From contig CANGTU010000003.1 of assembly GCA_947456965.1 (NCBI GenBank), positions 44,112 through 108,111 on the forward strand: 64,000 nucleotides of DNA, in the 5' to 3' direction. Position 1 is the stretch's first letter. Each line of letters opens with the position of its first letter. This DNA is from Flavobacteriales bacterium (GTDB lineage: Bacteria; Bacteroidota; Bacteroidia; Flavobacteriales_D; Sanyastnellaceae). The notes beneath the pieces are model-generated. The model worked only from the letters and a program-made list of their open reading frames with translations, did no database searches and was not told the DNA's origin. The position numbers and the translations under genes are program-made. Positions 54,047 to 64,000 of the stretch are shown piece by piece.

Positions 54047-55438
54047 ATGCATGATGCTATGACCCACCGCGCAGTCTATTACTTCATTGGAATAGGAGGT
54101 ATCGGGATGTCCGCTCTGGCCCGCTATTTCCATCTTCGGGGCGCCTTTGTAGCCGGCTATGACCGCACTTCAACTCCGCTTACCACGGAGATGCAGCTCA
54201 GCGGAATGGCCATTCACTTTGATGATTCGGTGGCCGAAATTCCCGCCCTCATATTGCATACCCCTGTGGAAGATGTCCTGATCGTATACACTCCTGCTGT
54301 ACCTGCTGACCATCGCGAGCTGAACTGGCTTCGCGAGCGCGGTTATACCTGCGTAAAGCGAAGTGTACTGCTCGGTGAAGTAACACGTCACACCCGGTGC
54401 ATCGGAGTGGCAGGTACGCACGGGAAAACCACTACCAGCGCTCTGACCGCCCACCTACTTGCCTCTGGCGGTGTGGGATGCAATGCCTTCCTCGGTGGTG
54501 TCGCCACCAATTACCAGAGTAACCTTTTGCTCGATGCTTCATCTGACCTGACCGTGGTTGAAGCCGATGAGTTTGACCGGAGCTTCCTGACCCTTTCCCC
54601 AACCTATGCCGTCATCACCTCTATGGATGCCGATCACCTCGATATCTACGGCGATGCTCACCATGTAGAAGAATCATTCCATCTATTCGGGCGGAGGTTA
54701 CTTGCCGGCGGAACCCTCCTTATGCGCAGTGGCTTGCCCACCGACCCGACACTCGCTGCTGACCGTCCGGACCTTCACCTGCTGTCCTATGGCTTTGGGG
54801 GCAGCGCAGACTACCGCGCGGAAAACATCCGCATCGAGGATGGACGCTACCGGTTCACCTTTTGCGCACCGGACCTCCGGGAAGAGGATCTGGAGCTCGG
54901 ACTGCCCGGAAGGCACAATGTCGAAAATGCTGTAGCCGCCGGGGCACTGGCACTGCTGGCCGGACTTCCCCCAGATCGCCTGCGCTCCGGATTCGCCTCA
55001 TTCCGCGGTGTAGCGCGCAGATTTCAGGTCATGGTCTCCAATAACAAGCATATCTATATCGACGACTATGCTCATCACCCCTCCGAGCTGCGTGCGTGCA
55101 TCCGCTCAGCGCGGGAACTCTATCCGGGGAAAATACTGACAGGCATCTTCCAACCCCACCTCTACACCCGTACCCGCGACTTTGCCGATGGATTTGCCGA
55201 AAGTCTGAACGAGCTGGACCACATCATCCTGCTGCCTGTGTATCCCGCACGCGAGCTTCCCATACCCGGCGTGGATTCACAAATGCTCCTTGATAAAATC
55301 CCAAATCCATCCAAAAAGCTCATGGAAAAGGAAAGAATATTGAAGGAACTGCGCACCATAGGCCCCGGGGTGATCCTGACCATGGGCGCAGGGGATATTG
55401 ACACCCTGGCCGAACCCCTCCGAGACCTCCTGAAGTGA
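54047..55438 (+). CDS. murC: UDP-N-acetylmuramate--L-alanine ligase MurC
   Basis: First amino-acid addition to UDP-MurNAc. 463 aa; Rossmann loop FIGIGGIGMSAL (13-24), ATP loop GTHGKTTTSAL (123-133), EADEFDRSFLTL, MDADHLDIYG and DDYAHHPSELRA are all present. The start might be MTHRAVYYF, four codons later. Preceded by a 91-nt gap, unlike the overlapping genes upstream. Confidence 0.96.
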   Translation: MHDAMTHRAVYYFIGIGGIGMSALARYFHLRGAFVAGYDRTSTPLTTEMQLSGMAIHFDDSVAEIPALILHTPVEDVLIVYTPAVPADHRELNWLRERGYTCVKRSVLLGEVTRHTRCIGVAGTHGKTTTSALTAHLLASGGVGCNAFLGGVATNYQSNLLLDASSDLTVVEADEFDRSFLTLSPTYAVITSMDADHLDIYGDAHHVEESFHLFGRRLLAGGTLLMRSGLPTDPTLAADRPDLHLLSYGFGGSADYRAENIRIEDGRYRFTFCAPDLREEDLELGLPGRHNVENAVAAGALALLAGLPPDRLRSGFASFRGVARRFQVMVSNNKHIYIDDYAHHPSELRACIRSARELYPGKILTGIFQPHLYTRTRDFADGFAESLNELDHIILLPVYPARELPIPGVDSQMLLDKIPNPSKKLMEKERILKELRTIGPGVILTMGAGDIDTLAEPLRDLLK

Positions 55439-55472
55439 TTGTCTGGCGAGGGTTTCAGGCCAAATAACAACC

Positions 55473-56312
55473 ATGGAACCCAAGCACGCCGAACAGCCTC
55501 GCACCGCTCCTGTCAGGAAGCGCTGGCATCGGATTGCCCTCCAAATTCTCGCGACTTGCGGAGGTATTGGCCTGCTCTCCCTGTTGGGATTTGTGAGCCA
55601 CCGGCAGTCGGAAGCCCCGGTCCATGCCCTGGAGATTCAGGTGCAGGATGCATCCGGACGTTCATTTCTGGATTCAGCCGCCATTGCCCAGTTGGTGCTG
55701 CTCGCTGCTCCAGAACTGATCGGAAGCCCTCGTGCAGCAGTCGACCTCGATTCAATTCACTCGCTCGTATCCACCCACCCTTCCATCCGGGAAGTGCAGG
55801 CCTACATCACCGTGGACGGCCGGTGCGTGGTGAAAGCCGCGCAGCGCATCCCCATAGCCCGCATCATCAACCGGGATGGCAGCAGCTTCTACATGGATCA
55901 GGATGGCTTTACAATGCCTCTCAGCCGGCATGCTACCGCAGATGTGCCCGTATTTACCGGAAACCTCTCAGAGCGCATGAGCGACCTCCCCATACCTGTG
56001 ATGCAAAAAGACAGTATCTGGAGCCGGCGTTCACATCTCGATGAGATTCTCATATTTACCCGGTTCCTCGAGAATAATGAATTCATGGATGCACAGGTGG
56101 AGCACGTGGTGTTCAACGAGCGGGGTGAAATGGAAGCAGTACCCCGGGTAGGCAACCACCGCATCCTGATCGGCGATGCAACGCATCTCGAAAAGAAATA
56201 CAGGAAACTCCTCGCCTTCTACGCGCATACCCTGCATACCAGAGACCTTAATCAATACCGACGGATCAACCTGAAATACGATAATCAGGTGGTTTGTGAA
56301 AAAAATCAATAA
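55473..56312 (+). CDS. ftsQ: Cell division protein FtsQ
   Basis: 279 aa bitopic protein: basic N-terminus (RKRWHR), one transmembrane helix (about 22-42), then POTRA and FtsQ beta domains. THPSIREVQAYITVDGRCVV and FYMDQDGFTMPLS are typical of Bacteroidota FtsQ, as is the closing YRRINLKYDNQVVCEK. It links FtsL/FtsB to the septal synthase. Stop is 1 nt before the preferred ftsA ATG. Confidence 0.9.
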   Translation: MEPKHAEQPRTAPVRKRWHRIALQILATCGGIGLLSLLGFVSHRQSEAPVHALEIQVQDASGRSFLDSAAIAQLVLLAAPELIGSPRAAVDLDSIHSLVSTHPSIREVQAYITVDGRCVVKAAQRIPIARIINRDGSSFYMDQDGFTMPLSRHATADVPVFTGNLSERMSDLPIPVMQKDSIWSRRSHLDEILIFTRFLENNEFMDAQVEHVVFNERGEMEAVPRVGNHRILIGDATHLEKKYRKLLAFYAHTLHTRDLNQYRRINLKYDNQVVCEKNQ

Positions 56313-56313
56313 C

Positions 56314-57666
56314 ATGACAAGAGACACCATCGCAGGACAAGATTCCGGAACCCAAAAGATGGCCAATGAAATCATCGTCGGGCTCGATATCGGGACCACC
56401 AAGATTGCCTGCATCGTGGGCAAGCGCAATGAATTCGGTAAGATCGAAATCCTCGGCATGGGGAAGAGCGAGAGCATCGGCGTGACCCGGGGTGTGGTCT
56501 CCAATATCGAAAAAACAGTCAACTCCATCCGGGCGGCCGTAGAACAGGCCGAAGCAGCAAGTCATGTGAAGATCCGTTCGGTGAACGTGGGAATCGCTGG
56601 CCAGCATATCAAGAGCCTTCAGTTCACCGGCATGCGCACGCGCAGGAGTCTGGATGAAGAAATCACGCGCCAGGACATAGACGCCCTCATCGACGATATG
56701 TTCAAACTGAATATGCTTCCCGGAGAAGAAATTATTCATGCCCTGCCTCAGGAATACACCGTGGATCAGGAAGGAGGCATCAAGGACCCGATCGGTATGT
56801 GCGGAGTTCGGTTGCAAGCCAACTTCCACATTATCACCGGACAGGTCACAGCCATCCGGAATATTTACAAGTGTGTGACCAAAGCGGGCCTCGTAGTGGA
56901 AGACATTACGCTCGAGCCGTTGGCCAGCTCAGAAGCCGTGCTCAGCAGTGAAGAAAAAGAAGCTGGCATCGCACTCGTGGATATCGGAGGCGGAACAACC
57001 GATATCGCCATCTTTCAGGATGGCATCATTCGGCACACAGCCGTAATTCCCTTCGGAGGTAATGTGATCACCGATGATATCCGCCAGGGATGCACCATCA
57101 TGCGCAACCAGGCCGAACAACTCAAGGTAAAGTTCGGAAGCGCCCTCGCCATGGAAAACAAAGAAACCGACCTGGTGGTGATCCCCGGACTGAGAGGTCG
57201 CGAACCCAAGGAAATCTCCCTGCGCACGCTTTCCCATATCATCCAGGCGAGGATGGAGGAAATCCTTGAGCACGTCCAATATGAAATCCGGAACAGCGGA
57301 TACGAAAAACAACTGATCGGCGGTATCGTTCTCACCGGCGGCGGCGCCCAGCTCAAGCATATGAAACAACTCGTAGAGTATATGACCGGCATGGACTGCC
57401 GCATCGGTCAGCCCAACGAACACGTGGGCAAAGCGCCCAACGAGAATATGCTCGTACCCGCTATGAGCACCGGCGTGGGACTTGTCATCTGCGGCCTGCA
57501 AAATGCCCCAGGCCAGTCGGCAGCATCAACAGCCTCGCCCAATCAGGAAACACAACCAGAACAGCCCATACAGGAACCGGTTTCACGCGCACGCAACCGT
57601 GATGAAAAAGGACCAAGCCGCTTTCTGGCCAAGCTCAAGGAGTTCTTTGAGGCGGAGGACGAATAA
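56314..57666 (+). CDS. ftsA: Cell division protein FtsA
   Basis: Actin-like ATPase anchoring FtsZ to the membrane. 450 aa from the ATG at 56314; a GTG at 56296 or the ATG at 56359 are alternatives. Phosphate loops VGLDIGTTKIACIVG and LVDIGGGTTDIAIF, the VLTGGGAQL adenosine motif and the 1C-domain HALPQEYTVDQEGG are present. A disordered linker leads to the amphipathic membrane helix FLAKLKEFFEAED at the C-terminus. No ftsZ follows; a terminator does. Confidence 0.95.
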   Translation: MTRDTIAGQDSGTQKMANEIIVGLDIGTTKIACIVGKRNEFGKIEILGMGKSESIGVTRGVVSNIEKTVNSIRAAVEQAEAASHVKIRSVNVGIAGQHIKSLQFTGMRTRRSLDEEITRQDIDALIDDMFKLNMLPGEEIIHALPQEYTVDQEGGIKDPIGMCGVRLQANFHIITGQVTAIRNIYKCVTKAGLVVEDITLEPLASSEAVLSSEEKEAGIALVDIGGGTTDIAIFQDGIIRHTAVIPFGGNVITDDIRQGCTIMRNQAEQLKVKFGSALAMENKETDLVVIPGLRGREPKEISLRTLSHIIQARMEEILEHVQYEIRNSGYEKQLIGGIVLTGGGAQLKHMKQLVEYMTGMDCRIGQPNEHVGKAPNENMLVPAMSTGVGLVICGLQNAPGQSAASTASPNQETQPEQPIQEPVSRARNRDEKGPSRFLAKLKEFFEAEDE

Positions 57667-57687
57667 GGCCATTTGAAGCCAAAACAA

Positions 57688-57709
57688 AGGGCCACCCGTT
57701 GGCGGCCCT
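57688..57709. terminator. Hairpin 21 nt after ftsA
   Basis: AGGGCCACC, loop CGTT, GGCGGCCCT: a 9-position stem with one A-C mismatch. No T-run follows, so termination here is uncertain; it may stabilise the mRNA end. Confidence 0.4.
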
Positions 57710-57792
57710 GAGTCACTAAACCTTTAACCAAAACCTACCCCTCTTAGAGAATGGGGAAGATTCATTACCGTTCATTTTAACAGGAAACGCAC

Positions 57793-57822
57793 GACCTGGT
57801 TCAATCCGGGTCATTTTTTTTT
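57793..57822 (+). terminator. Rho-independent terminator of the dcw cluster
   Basis: GACCTGG, loop TTCAAT, CCGGGTC (one T-G wobble), then A and nine T. It ends plus-strand transcription after ftsA and before convergent dtd. The rest of the 237-nt gap holds no other feature I can support. Confidence 0.85.
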
Positions 57823-57903
57823 GAAACCACTCCACCTTCTGACATCACCCACGCGGAACCAGCGCCAGCATAGCACCTCCACCCATGATAACCGCCGCAT
57901 CGG

Positions 57904-58356
57904 TTAAAGTTCACGGCGTGAATCCAGCAGAATGGTCACCGGTCCGTCATTCACCAGCTCCACTTGCATCATGGCGCCAAACTCCCCGGTATGAACCGGG
58001 CGTCCTGTGAGAACTTCACAACACCTCACAAATTCTTCATAGAGCTGAATCGCCACCGTCGGTTGGGCAGCCCGGATGAAAGAGGGGCGATTACCCTTTC
58101 GCGCAGAAGCATGGAGGGTAAACTGACTGACCACGAGCAGCTGGCCACCTGACTGTATCAGATCCCTGTTCATTTTGCCCGCCTCATCGGAGAATATCCG
58201 CATCTGACAAATCTTTCCGGACAGCCATTCCCCATCCGATGCACTATCCCCCTCCTCCACCCCAAGGAGGATGAGCAGGCCCATACCGATGGAACCGGTA
58301 ACCCGGTCGCCTACCCTGACGGTAGCGCTGCTTACTCGCTGAATGACTACTCTCAC
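57904..58356 (-). CDS. dtd: D-aminoacyl-tRNA deacylase
   Basis: Removes D-amino acids, and glycine from tRNA-Ala, from mischarged tRNAs. 150 aa with GTG start giving the typical MRVVIQRVSSA. SQFTLHASARKGNRPSF and the second active-site motif NDGPVTILLDS are present; the usual Gly-cisPro GP is kept. Convergent with ftsA, divergent from recG. Confidence 0.93.
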   Translation of the reverse strand: MRVVIQRVSSATVRVGDRVTGSIGMGLLILLGVEEGDSASDGEWLSGKICQMRIFSDEAGKMNRDLIQSGGQLLVVSQFTLHASARKGNRPSFIRAAQPTVAIQLYEEFVRCCEVLTGRPVHTGEFGAMMQVELVNDGPVTILLDSRREL

Positions 58357-58432
58357 AGGTCATGTCCCTTTTTACAAAGGACGAATAAATTATACCACGC
58401 GCCAACCACCCCACGGCTGCGCGACTCACACT

Positions 58433-58440
58433 TAATTTAG
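58433..58440 (+). promoter_or_regulatory. Possible -7 box for recG
   Basis: TAATTTAG, one mismatch from TAnnTTTG, 6 nt before the recG ATG. Confidence 0.3.
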
Positions 58441-58446
58441 CCCGGG

Positions 58447-60540
<2,094 letters not shown>

Positions 60541-60555
60541 CCCACCGTTATCCCC

Positions 60556-60563
60556 CATCTTTG
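60556..60563 (+). promoter_or_regulatory. Possible -7 box for the SDR gene
   Basis: CATCTTTG, one mismatch from TAnnTTTG, 4 nt before the ATG at 60568, again predicting a very short leader. Confidence 0.35.
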
Positions 60564-60567
60564 CAAC

Positions 60568-61353
60568 ATGAACCTCGACCTCACCGGAAAAACCGCCGTG
60601 GTATGCGGATCCACCCAGGGCATTGGTCTGGCTGCGGCACACGAACTCGCCCGGCTTGGAGCCAATGTGGCACTCGTGGCGCGCGATGAAGAAAAGCTGA
60701 GGGAGGCCACTGCTCAGCTCCCAAAGCCCGCAGGCCAGCATCATCACTACCTCGTGGCCGACTTTGCACATCCTCAGCAGGTGCAGGAAGCTATCGCCCG
60801 CTTTGCGGAGCAATACACGGCGCATATCCTGGTGAATAATACCGGAGGCCCCAACCCCGGCAAGGCTCTGGATGCCGACATTGACTCCTTCCGCATGGCC
60901 TTCAATGCGCACCTTATCAACAATCACATTCTTGTGCAAGCTCTGGTGCCAGGCATGATCCGTGAGAGCTACGGCCGCATCATCAATGTCATTTCTACCT
61001 CGGTAAAGCAGCCACTCCCCAATCTGGGTGTGAGCAACACCATCCGGGGTGCAGTGGCCAACTGGGCCAAGACCCTCGCCGGCGAACTCGGCGTATATGC
61101 TATCACCGTCAACAACGTATTACCCGGTGCCACCGAAACCGGACGGCTCGAGCAGATCATCCAGAATAAAGCAGCCAAAACCGGAGCTGCCGCGCAGGAA
61201 GTCAAGCATGAAATGGAATCCGAAGTACCGATGAAGCGCCTCGCGAAACCGGAAGAAATCGCCGCGGCAATCGCATTCCTCGCCTCACCTGCTGCCTCGT
61301 ACATCAACGGAATCAATCTGCCGGTGGATGGAGGAAGGACGGGGAGTTTGTAA
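60568..61353 (+). CDS. SDR family protein, BKR-like, atypical active site
   Basis: 261 aa Rossmann-fold short-chain dehydrogenase. The cofactor loop is CGSTQGIG (13-20; Cys in place of the usual Thr), NNTGG (90-94) replaces NNAG, and the C-terminal PEEIAAAIAFLASPAASYINGINLPVDGG is typical of FabG relatives. The catalytic YxxxK is not there: the aligned stretch GVSNTIRGA has Ser156 and Arg160. This matches the divergent BKR-like SDR subgroup with imperfect tetrad. Activity and substrate are unknown. Confidence 0.85.
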   Translation: MNLDLTGKTAVVCGSTQGIGLAAAHELARLGANVALVARDEEKLREATAQLPKPAGQHHHYLVADFAHPQQVQEAIARFAEQYTAHILVNNTGGPNPGKALDADIDSFRMAFNAHLINNHILVQALVPGMIRESYGRIINVISTSVKQPLPNLGVSNTIRGAVANWAKTLAGELGVYAITVNNVLPGATETGRLEQIIQNKAAKTGAAAQEVKHEMESEVPMKRLAKPEEIAAAIAFLASPAASYINGINLPVDGGRTGSL

Positions 61354-61395
61354 GGTTAGCGTGAGATACCAGGACCCAGAGATCAGGCCCTGCTC

Positions 61396-61929
61396 CTATT
61401 CCTGCATGCGGTAGCTCACCGCCATACCCTTACCCATTTCTTCATATTCCTCCGGGCCTGCCGGTGCTGTGCCCAGACCGTCCACATAGCGGTTGAACAT
61501 ACAGAAGGCCGCAGCGATCAGCACTGTATCGTGGATCTCCTCATCCGTGGCCCCACATTCACGGCACGCATCGACATCCTCTTGCCTGACGGCCTTTCCC
61601 CCAAGGCGCACTTTGGCGGCGAGCCCCAAAAGCAGCTTCATCTTTTCAGAGATATCAGCGGTAGCCGGATCGCGAATGATGCACGCAATGGTGTGCCCGT
61701 TATCACCGAGGTGAGCGTTGGCGGCGGCGGCATGTGAGAGGTGACAAAAGGGGCAGTCATTCAGCCAGGAAACGTAAGAAGCGATCAGTTCACGCTCACC
61801 TGAGGAAAGTGCGGAATCGCCAAGCAGGAGGGTATGCGCCAGTTCTGTGAGTGCCCGCCCGGTGCTCGTTTTGTACTCCAGTAGTTCAACGATACCCGGA
61901 TGCCGGTTGCCGGTGTGGATGTAAGCCAT
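61396..61929 (-). CDS. Carboxymuconolactone decarboxylase/AhpD-like protein
   Basis: 177 aa all-helical. The AhpD motif E-x11-CxxC-x3-H is exact: Glu47, Cys59, Cys62, His66 (DCPFCHLSH). This indicates a peroxidase-related thiol enzyme rather than a decarboxylase. Conserved FNRYVDGLGT near 145 is usual in the uncharacterised peroxidase-related subfamily. No partner peroxiredoxin nearby. Divergent from the protease gene. Confidence 0.88.
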   Translation of the reverse strand: MAYIHTGNRHPGIVELLEYKTSTGRALTELAHTLLLGDSALSSGERELIASYVSWLNDCPFCHLSHAAAANAHLGDNGHTIACIIRDPATADISEKMKLLLGLAAKVRLGGKAVRQEDVDACRECGATDEEIHDTVLIAAAFCMFNRYVDGLGTAPAGPEEYEEMGKGMAVSYRMQE

Positions 61930-62021
61930 GATTTTTTCTTACAAGAATAAGCCAATGCGGTCCGGAATCAGAATACCGGCGTCACCACCAATCGTCATAG
62001 CGTAAGAATGTCTTCACCAGA

Positions 62022-62046
62022 CGCCGCATAAGTTATGGTTGCGGCG
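62022..62046. repeat. Inverted repeat in the divergent gap
   Basis: CGCCGCA, 11 nt, TGCGGCG: a perfect 7-bp inverted repeat in the 242-nt gap between the AhpD-like gene and the protease gene. It may be an operator or a hairpin; no T-run follows. Confidence 0.3.
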
Positions 62047-62171
62047 CATACGATTTGACTTCCCTCTAACCCATTCCAAAAAATACATTCGTCCCGGCCA
62101 TAAGCGATTGAATGGCTTCCAGAAATCAATCGCGAAACCTCTATTCATTCAAACTAAAAACTAAAACAACC

Positions 62172-64000
62172 ATGAAAACGAAATTCACCTCCCGGCCTGG
62201 GCGCCTCCGTTCAGGCTGGGGGATCACCATCAGGCAATTCGTTTCAGCCCTTGCGTTACTCATGATCTGCTGGATCATGAACCACGCATCTGCGCAAACC
62301 TATTGTACCACACCGGCAAATACAGCAAATGCATTCTTTGACTGGAACAGTGCCATGCGCTCTTCTCAAAACAATCAGCACTACTGCCTTCGGGTATACA
62401 TGCATGTTATCCGGATGAGCAACGGTACAGGCGGACAATCAGTGCCGGCCGTCAATCAGGCCTTTCAGATCCTGCAACAGGATTTTCAACCGCACCAGAT
62501 CTACTTTCAATGGGATGGCACCATCGATTATATCGATAATGATTCCTATTACAACAACAGCGGCCCGTACATCTTCAGCATCAACAACCATTCCGATGGG
62601 ATCGACATCTACCTCTACCATGATCAGGCCTCTCCGGGAGGAATGGCCAACGGAATCGGCAACTCCTCGGAATTCTACGTTTCTGGCTCATTCTGGGACC
62701 CGCCATATGATGGACTGGTCACGTCCCACGTGATCAGTCATGAAATGGGACACGTGCTATTCCTGTGGCACACGCACCACGGAACTTTCAGTCAGAACAC
62801 ACCCAGCGAATGTCCGGAACTTGTGAATGGAAGCAATGGCCTGTATTGTGGTGACCTCGTTCCGGACACACCCGCGGACCCCCACCTGTTGTTCAATGTC
62901 AATCCGGTAACCTGCAACTGGATATACAGTGAAGTGGATGCTAACGGCGATTTTTATAACCCCGATGAGCACAACATCATGTCCTATTCCCATCCCGATT
63001 GTATGGACTATTTCAGCCCCATGCAGGGTGAACGCATGCGAAATGCCATTGAAGCCCTTCCCTTTCTCCAGGCTTGTATAGTCAGTAATTGTCCAAACTG
63101 CAACTCGTCTGCTACAGCAGACCTCATGATTAAAGATTCTCAGAATGATCTGGGCGATGAACCCAATATGCTCACTACCTATATGTGGACCAGCGAGGAT
63201 ATTTGGGTTCGGCATCAGGAAGATGATGAACCTGAACACCAGAATCCCGAGTATCACCCCAGCGATCCCAATCAGGTATATGTGCGTGTTGTCAATCGGA
63301 GCTGCGCGGCCTCTGAGGGCACGGAAGAACTTCATCTGTACTGGGCAAAGGCAGCAACTTCGCTGGCATGGGATTACCACTGGGCCGGTAACGCATTTCC
63401 GGGGACAAATACCCTGATGGGCAACATCATCGGATCAGTCACAATTCCCGTTATCGGACCCGGAGATGAAGTCATCCTGAACCTGCCGTGGCTTGTTCCC
63501 GATCCGGCCGAATACTCCAGCATCAATGCCGAGCCCTGGCACTTTTGTCTCTTAGCCCGCATTGTATCGGGCGATGACCCGATGACCACCCCTGAAACGG
63601 CTGATCTGAACATCAACACCCGCAATAACAATAACATCGCATGGAAGAACATTACCGTGCTGGATGTCCAGTCCAACTCAGGCATAGACGCGGCCATTGG
63701 CGTGTACAATTTCTCCGGGCAAGAGCAAGTCTTTCGTCTTGACTTTGAGCCGGAGTTTCAAGAATCCGGACAAAAACTATTCGAAGAAGCAGAAATCACC
63801 GTTATCTTGGATAATGTATTGATGAACGCTTGGGAATCAGGCGGCAAGACTATGCAAAACATCAGAAGCCTGGGTAATAATGAACTTCTGGTCACGGGCC
63901 AAGCCGCCGGCATCGGCAATCTGTATATGCAGCCCGGCCAAGCAGGCAGCCTTGTCGTGAAGGTAAACTTCCTGACAAAAGAGGCCTCTGAAAAGACTCA
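62172..64000 (+). CDS. Secreted M43-like (pappalysin-type) metalloprotease, 3' end beyond window
   Basis: Open frame from ATG 62172 to the window end, 609 codons without a stop, so partial. Signal peptide to about residue 42 (ending HASAQ). The metzincin zinc site is H190-E-M-G-H194-x5-H200, followed by the Met-turn HNIMSYS (Met270). Position 8 of the motif, usually Gly, is Phe. Cys-rich loops and SECPELVNG resemble M43 proteases. Residues after ~310 look like beta-sandwich domains. A T9SS tail may lie beyond the edge. The leader before the ATG (AACTAAAAACTAAAACAACC) is A-rich. Confidence 0.8.
   Translation, partial: MKTKFTSRPGRLRSGWGITIRQFVSALALLMICWIMNHASAQTYCTTPANTANAFFDWNSAMRSSQNNQHYCLRVYMHVIRMSNGTGGQSVPAVNQAFQILQQDFQPHQIYFQWDGTIDYIDNDSYYNNSGPYIFSINNHSDGIDIYLYHDQASPGGMANGIGNSSEFYVSGSFWDPPYDGLVTSHVISHEMGHVLFLWHTHHGTFSQNTPSECPELVNGSNGLYCGDLVPDTPADPHLLFNVNPVTCNWIYSEVDANGDFYNPDEHNIMSYSHPDCMDYFSPMQGERMRNAIEALPFLQACIVSNCPNCNSSATADLMIKDSQNDLGDEPNMLTTYMWTSEDIWVRHQEDDEPEHQNPEYHPSDPNQVYVRVVNRSCAASEGTEELHLYWAKAATSLAWDYHWAGNAFPGTNTLMGNIIGSVTIPVIGPGDEVILNLPWLVPDPAEYSSINAEPWHFCLLARIVSGDDPMTTPETADLNINTRNNNNIAWKNITVLDVQSNSGIDAAIGVYNFSGQEQVFRLDFEPEFQESGQKLFEEAEITVILDNVLMNAWESGGKTMQNIRSLGNNELLVTGQAAGIGNLYMQPGQAGSLVVKVNFLTKEASEKT

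Noticed and set aside
57793..57812. tRNA-like T-arm (GGTTCAATCC)
   Set aside because: The sequence is a hairpin followed by nine T. No acceptor, D or anticodon stems can be drawn upstream, so it is a terminator.

Overview
The window is a chromosomal stretch of a Bacteroidota bacterium, probably an uncultivated relative of the Flavobacteriia with a fairly high G+C content. Four lines of evidence point there: gliding/type IX secretion genes (gldA, gldB, gldC), at least three secreted proteins ending in a T9SS type A sorting domain with a YPNP motif, Bacteroidota-only families (DUF4834, DUF4924), and -7 promoter boxes of the form TAnnTTTG close to start codons. There are no rRNAs, tRNAs, insertion sequences, prophage genes or CRISPR arrays. 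I could not name a genus.

Left third (1-30 kb), mostly housekeeping in short operons. A diheme cytochrome c peroxidase with a T9SS tail is followed on the minus strand by panB and by a run purL / PASTA protein / T9SS protein / RluD-like synthase whose members overlap or nearly touch. On the plus strand ppa overlaps a glutamine/methionine transaminase, followed by an omega-amidase-type nitrilase. Then come a glutaryl-CoA dehydrogenase-like enzyme, rnhA, purN, and a two-gene signalling unit in which a FIST sensor protein overlaps a hybrid histidine kinase. gldA, DUF4834, a YfhO-family protein and a polytopic membrane protein form a plus-strand run. After a 7-TM protein, a DCC thiol protein, a GNAT/FemAB-like protein, an MFS exporter and DUF1853, an envelope-like operon follows (67-aa protein, OmpH/Skp, DUF4924) that ends in a good terminator. 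A response regulator and an XRE regulator share an operon.

Middle (30-43 kb). carB lacks the C-terminal allosteric domain. A 1674-aa surface protein consists mainly of 14 cadherin-like repeats of about 93 aa, each with a CDxxxxC motif. Next are a MazG-like pyrophosphohydrolase, nadE, a beta-barrel protein, gldB-gldC, engB and an alpha/beta hydrolase.

Right (43.6-57.7 kb). This is an almost complete division and cell wall (dcw) cluster: mraZ, rsmH, ftsL, ftsI, murE, mraY, murD, ftsW, murG, murC, ftsQ, ftsA. Many junctions overlap by 1-4 nt. It begins with a MraZ-type operator of three GTGGTAA boxes at 10-bp period and ends at a terminator. ftsZ, which normally follows ftsA, is absent from this position. 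The MurE DNPR motif indicates meso-diaminopimelate peptidoglycan. murD has no usual start codon at its conserved N-terminus. The tail holds dtd, recG, an SDR without the usual catalytic Tyr/Lys, an AhpD-like protein, and a secreted metzincin-type protease that runs off the right edge.
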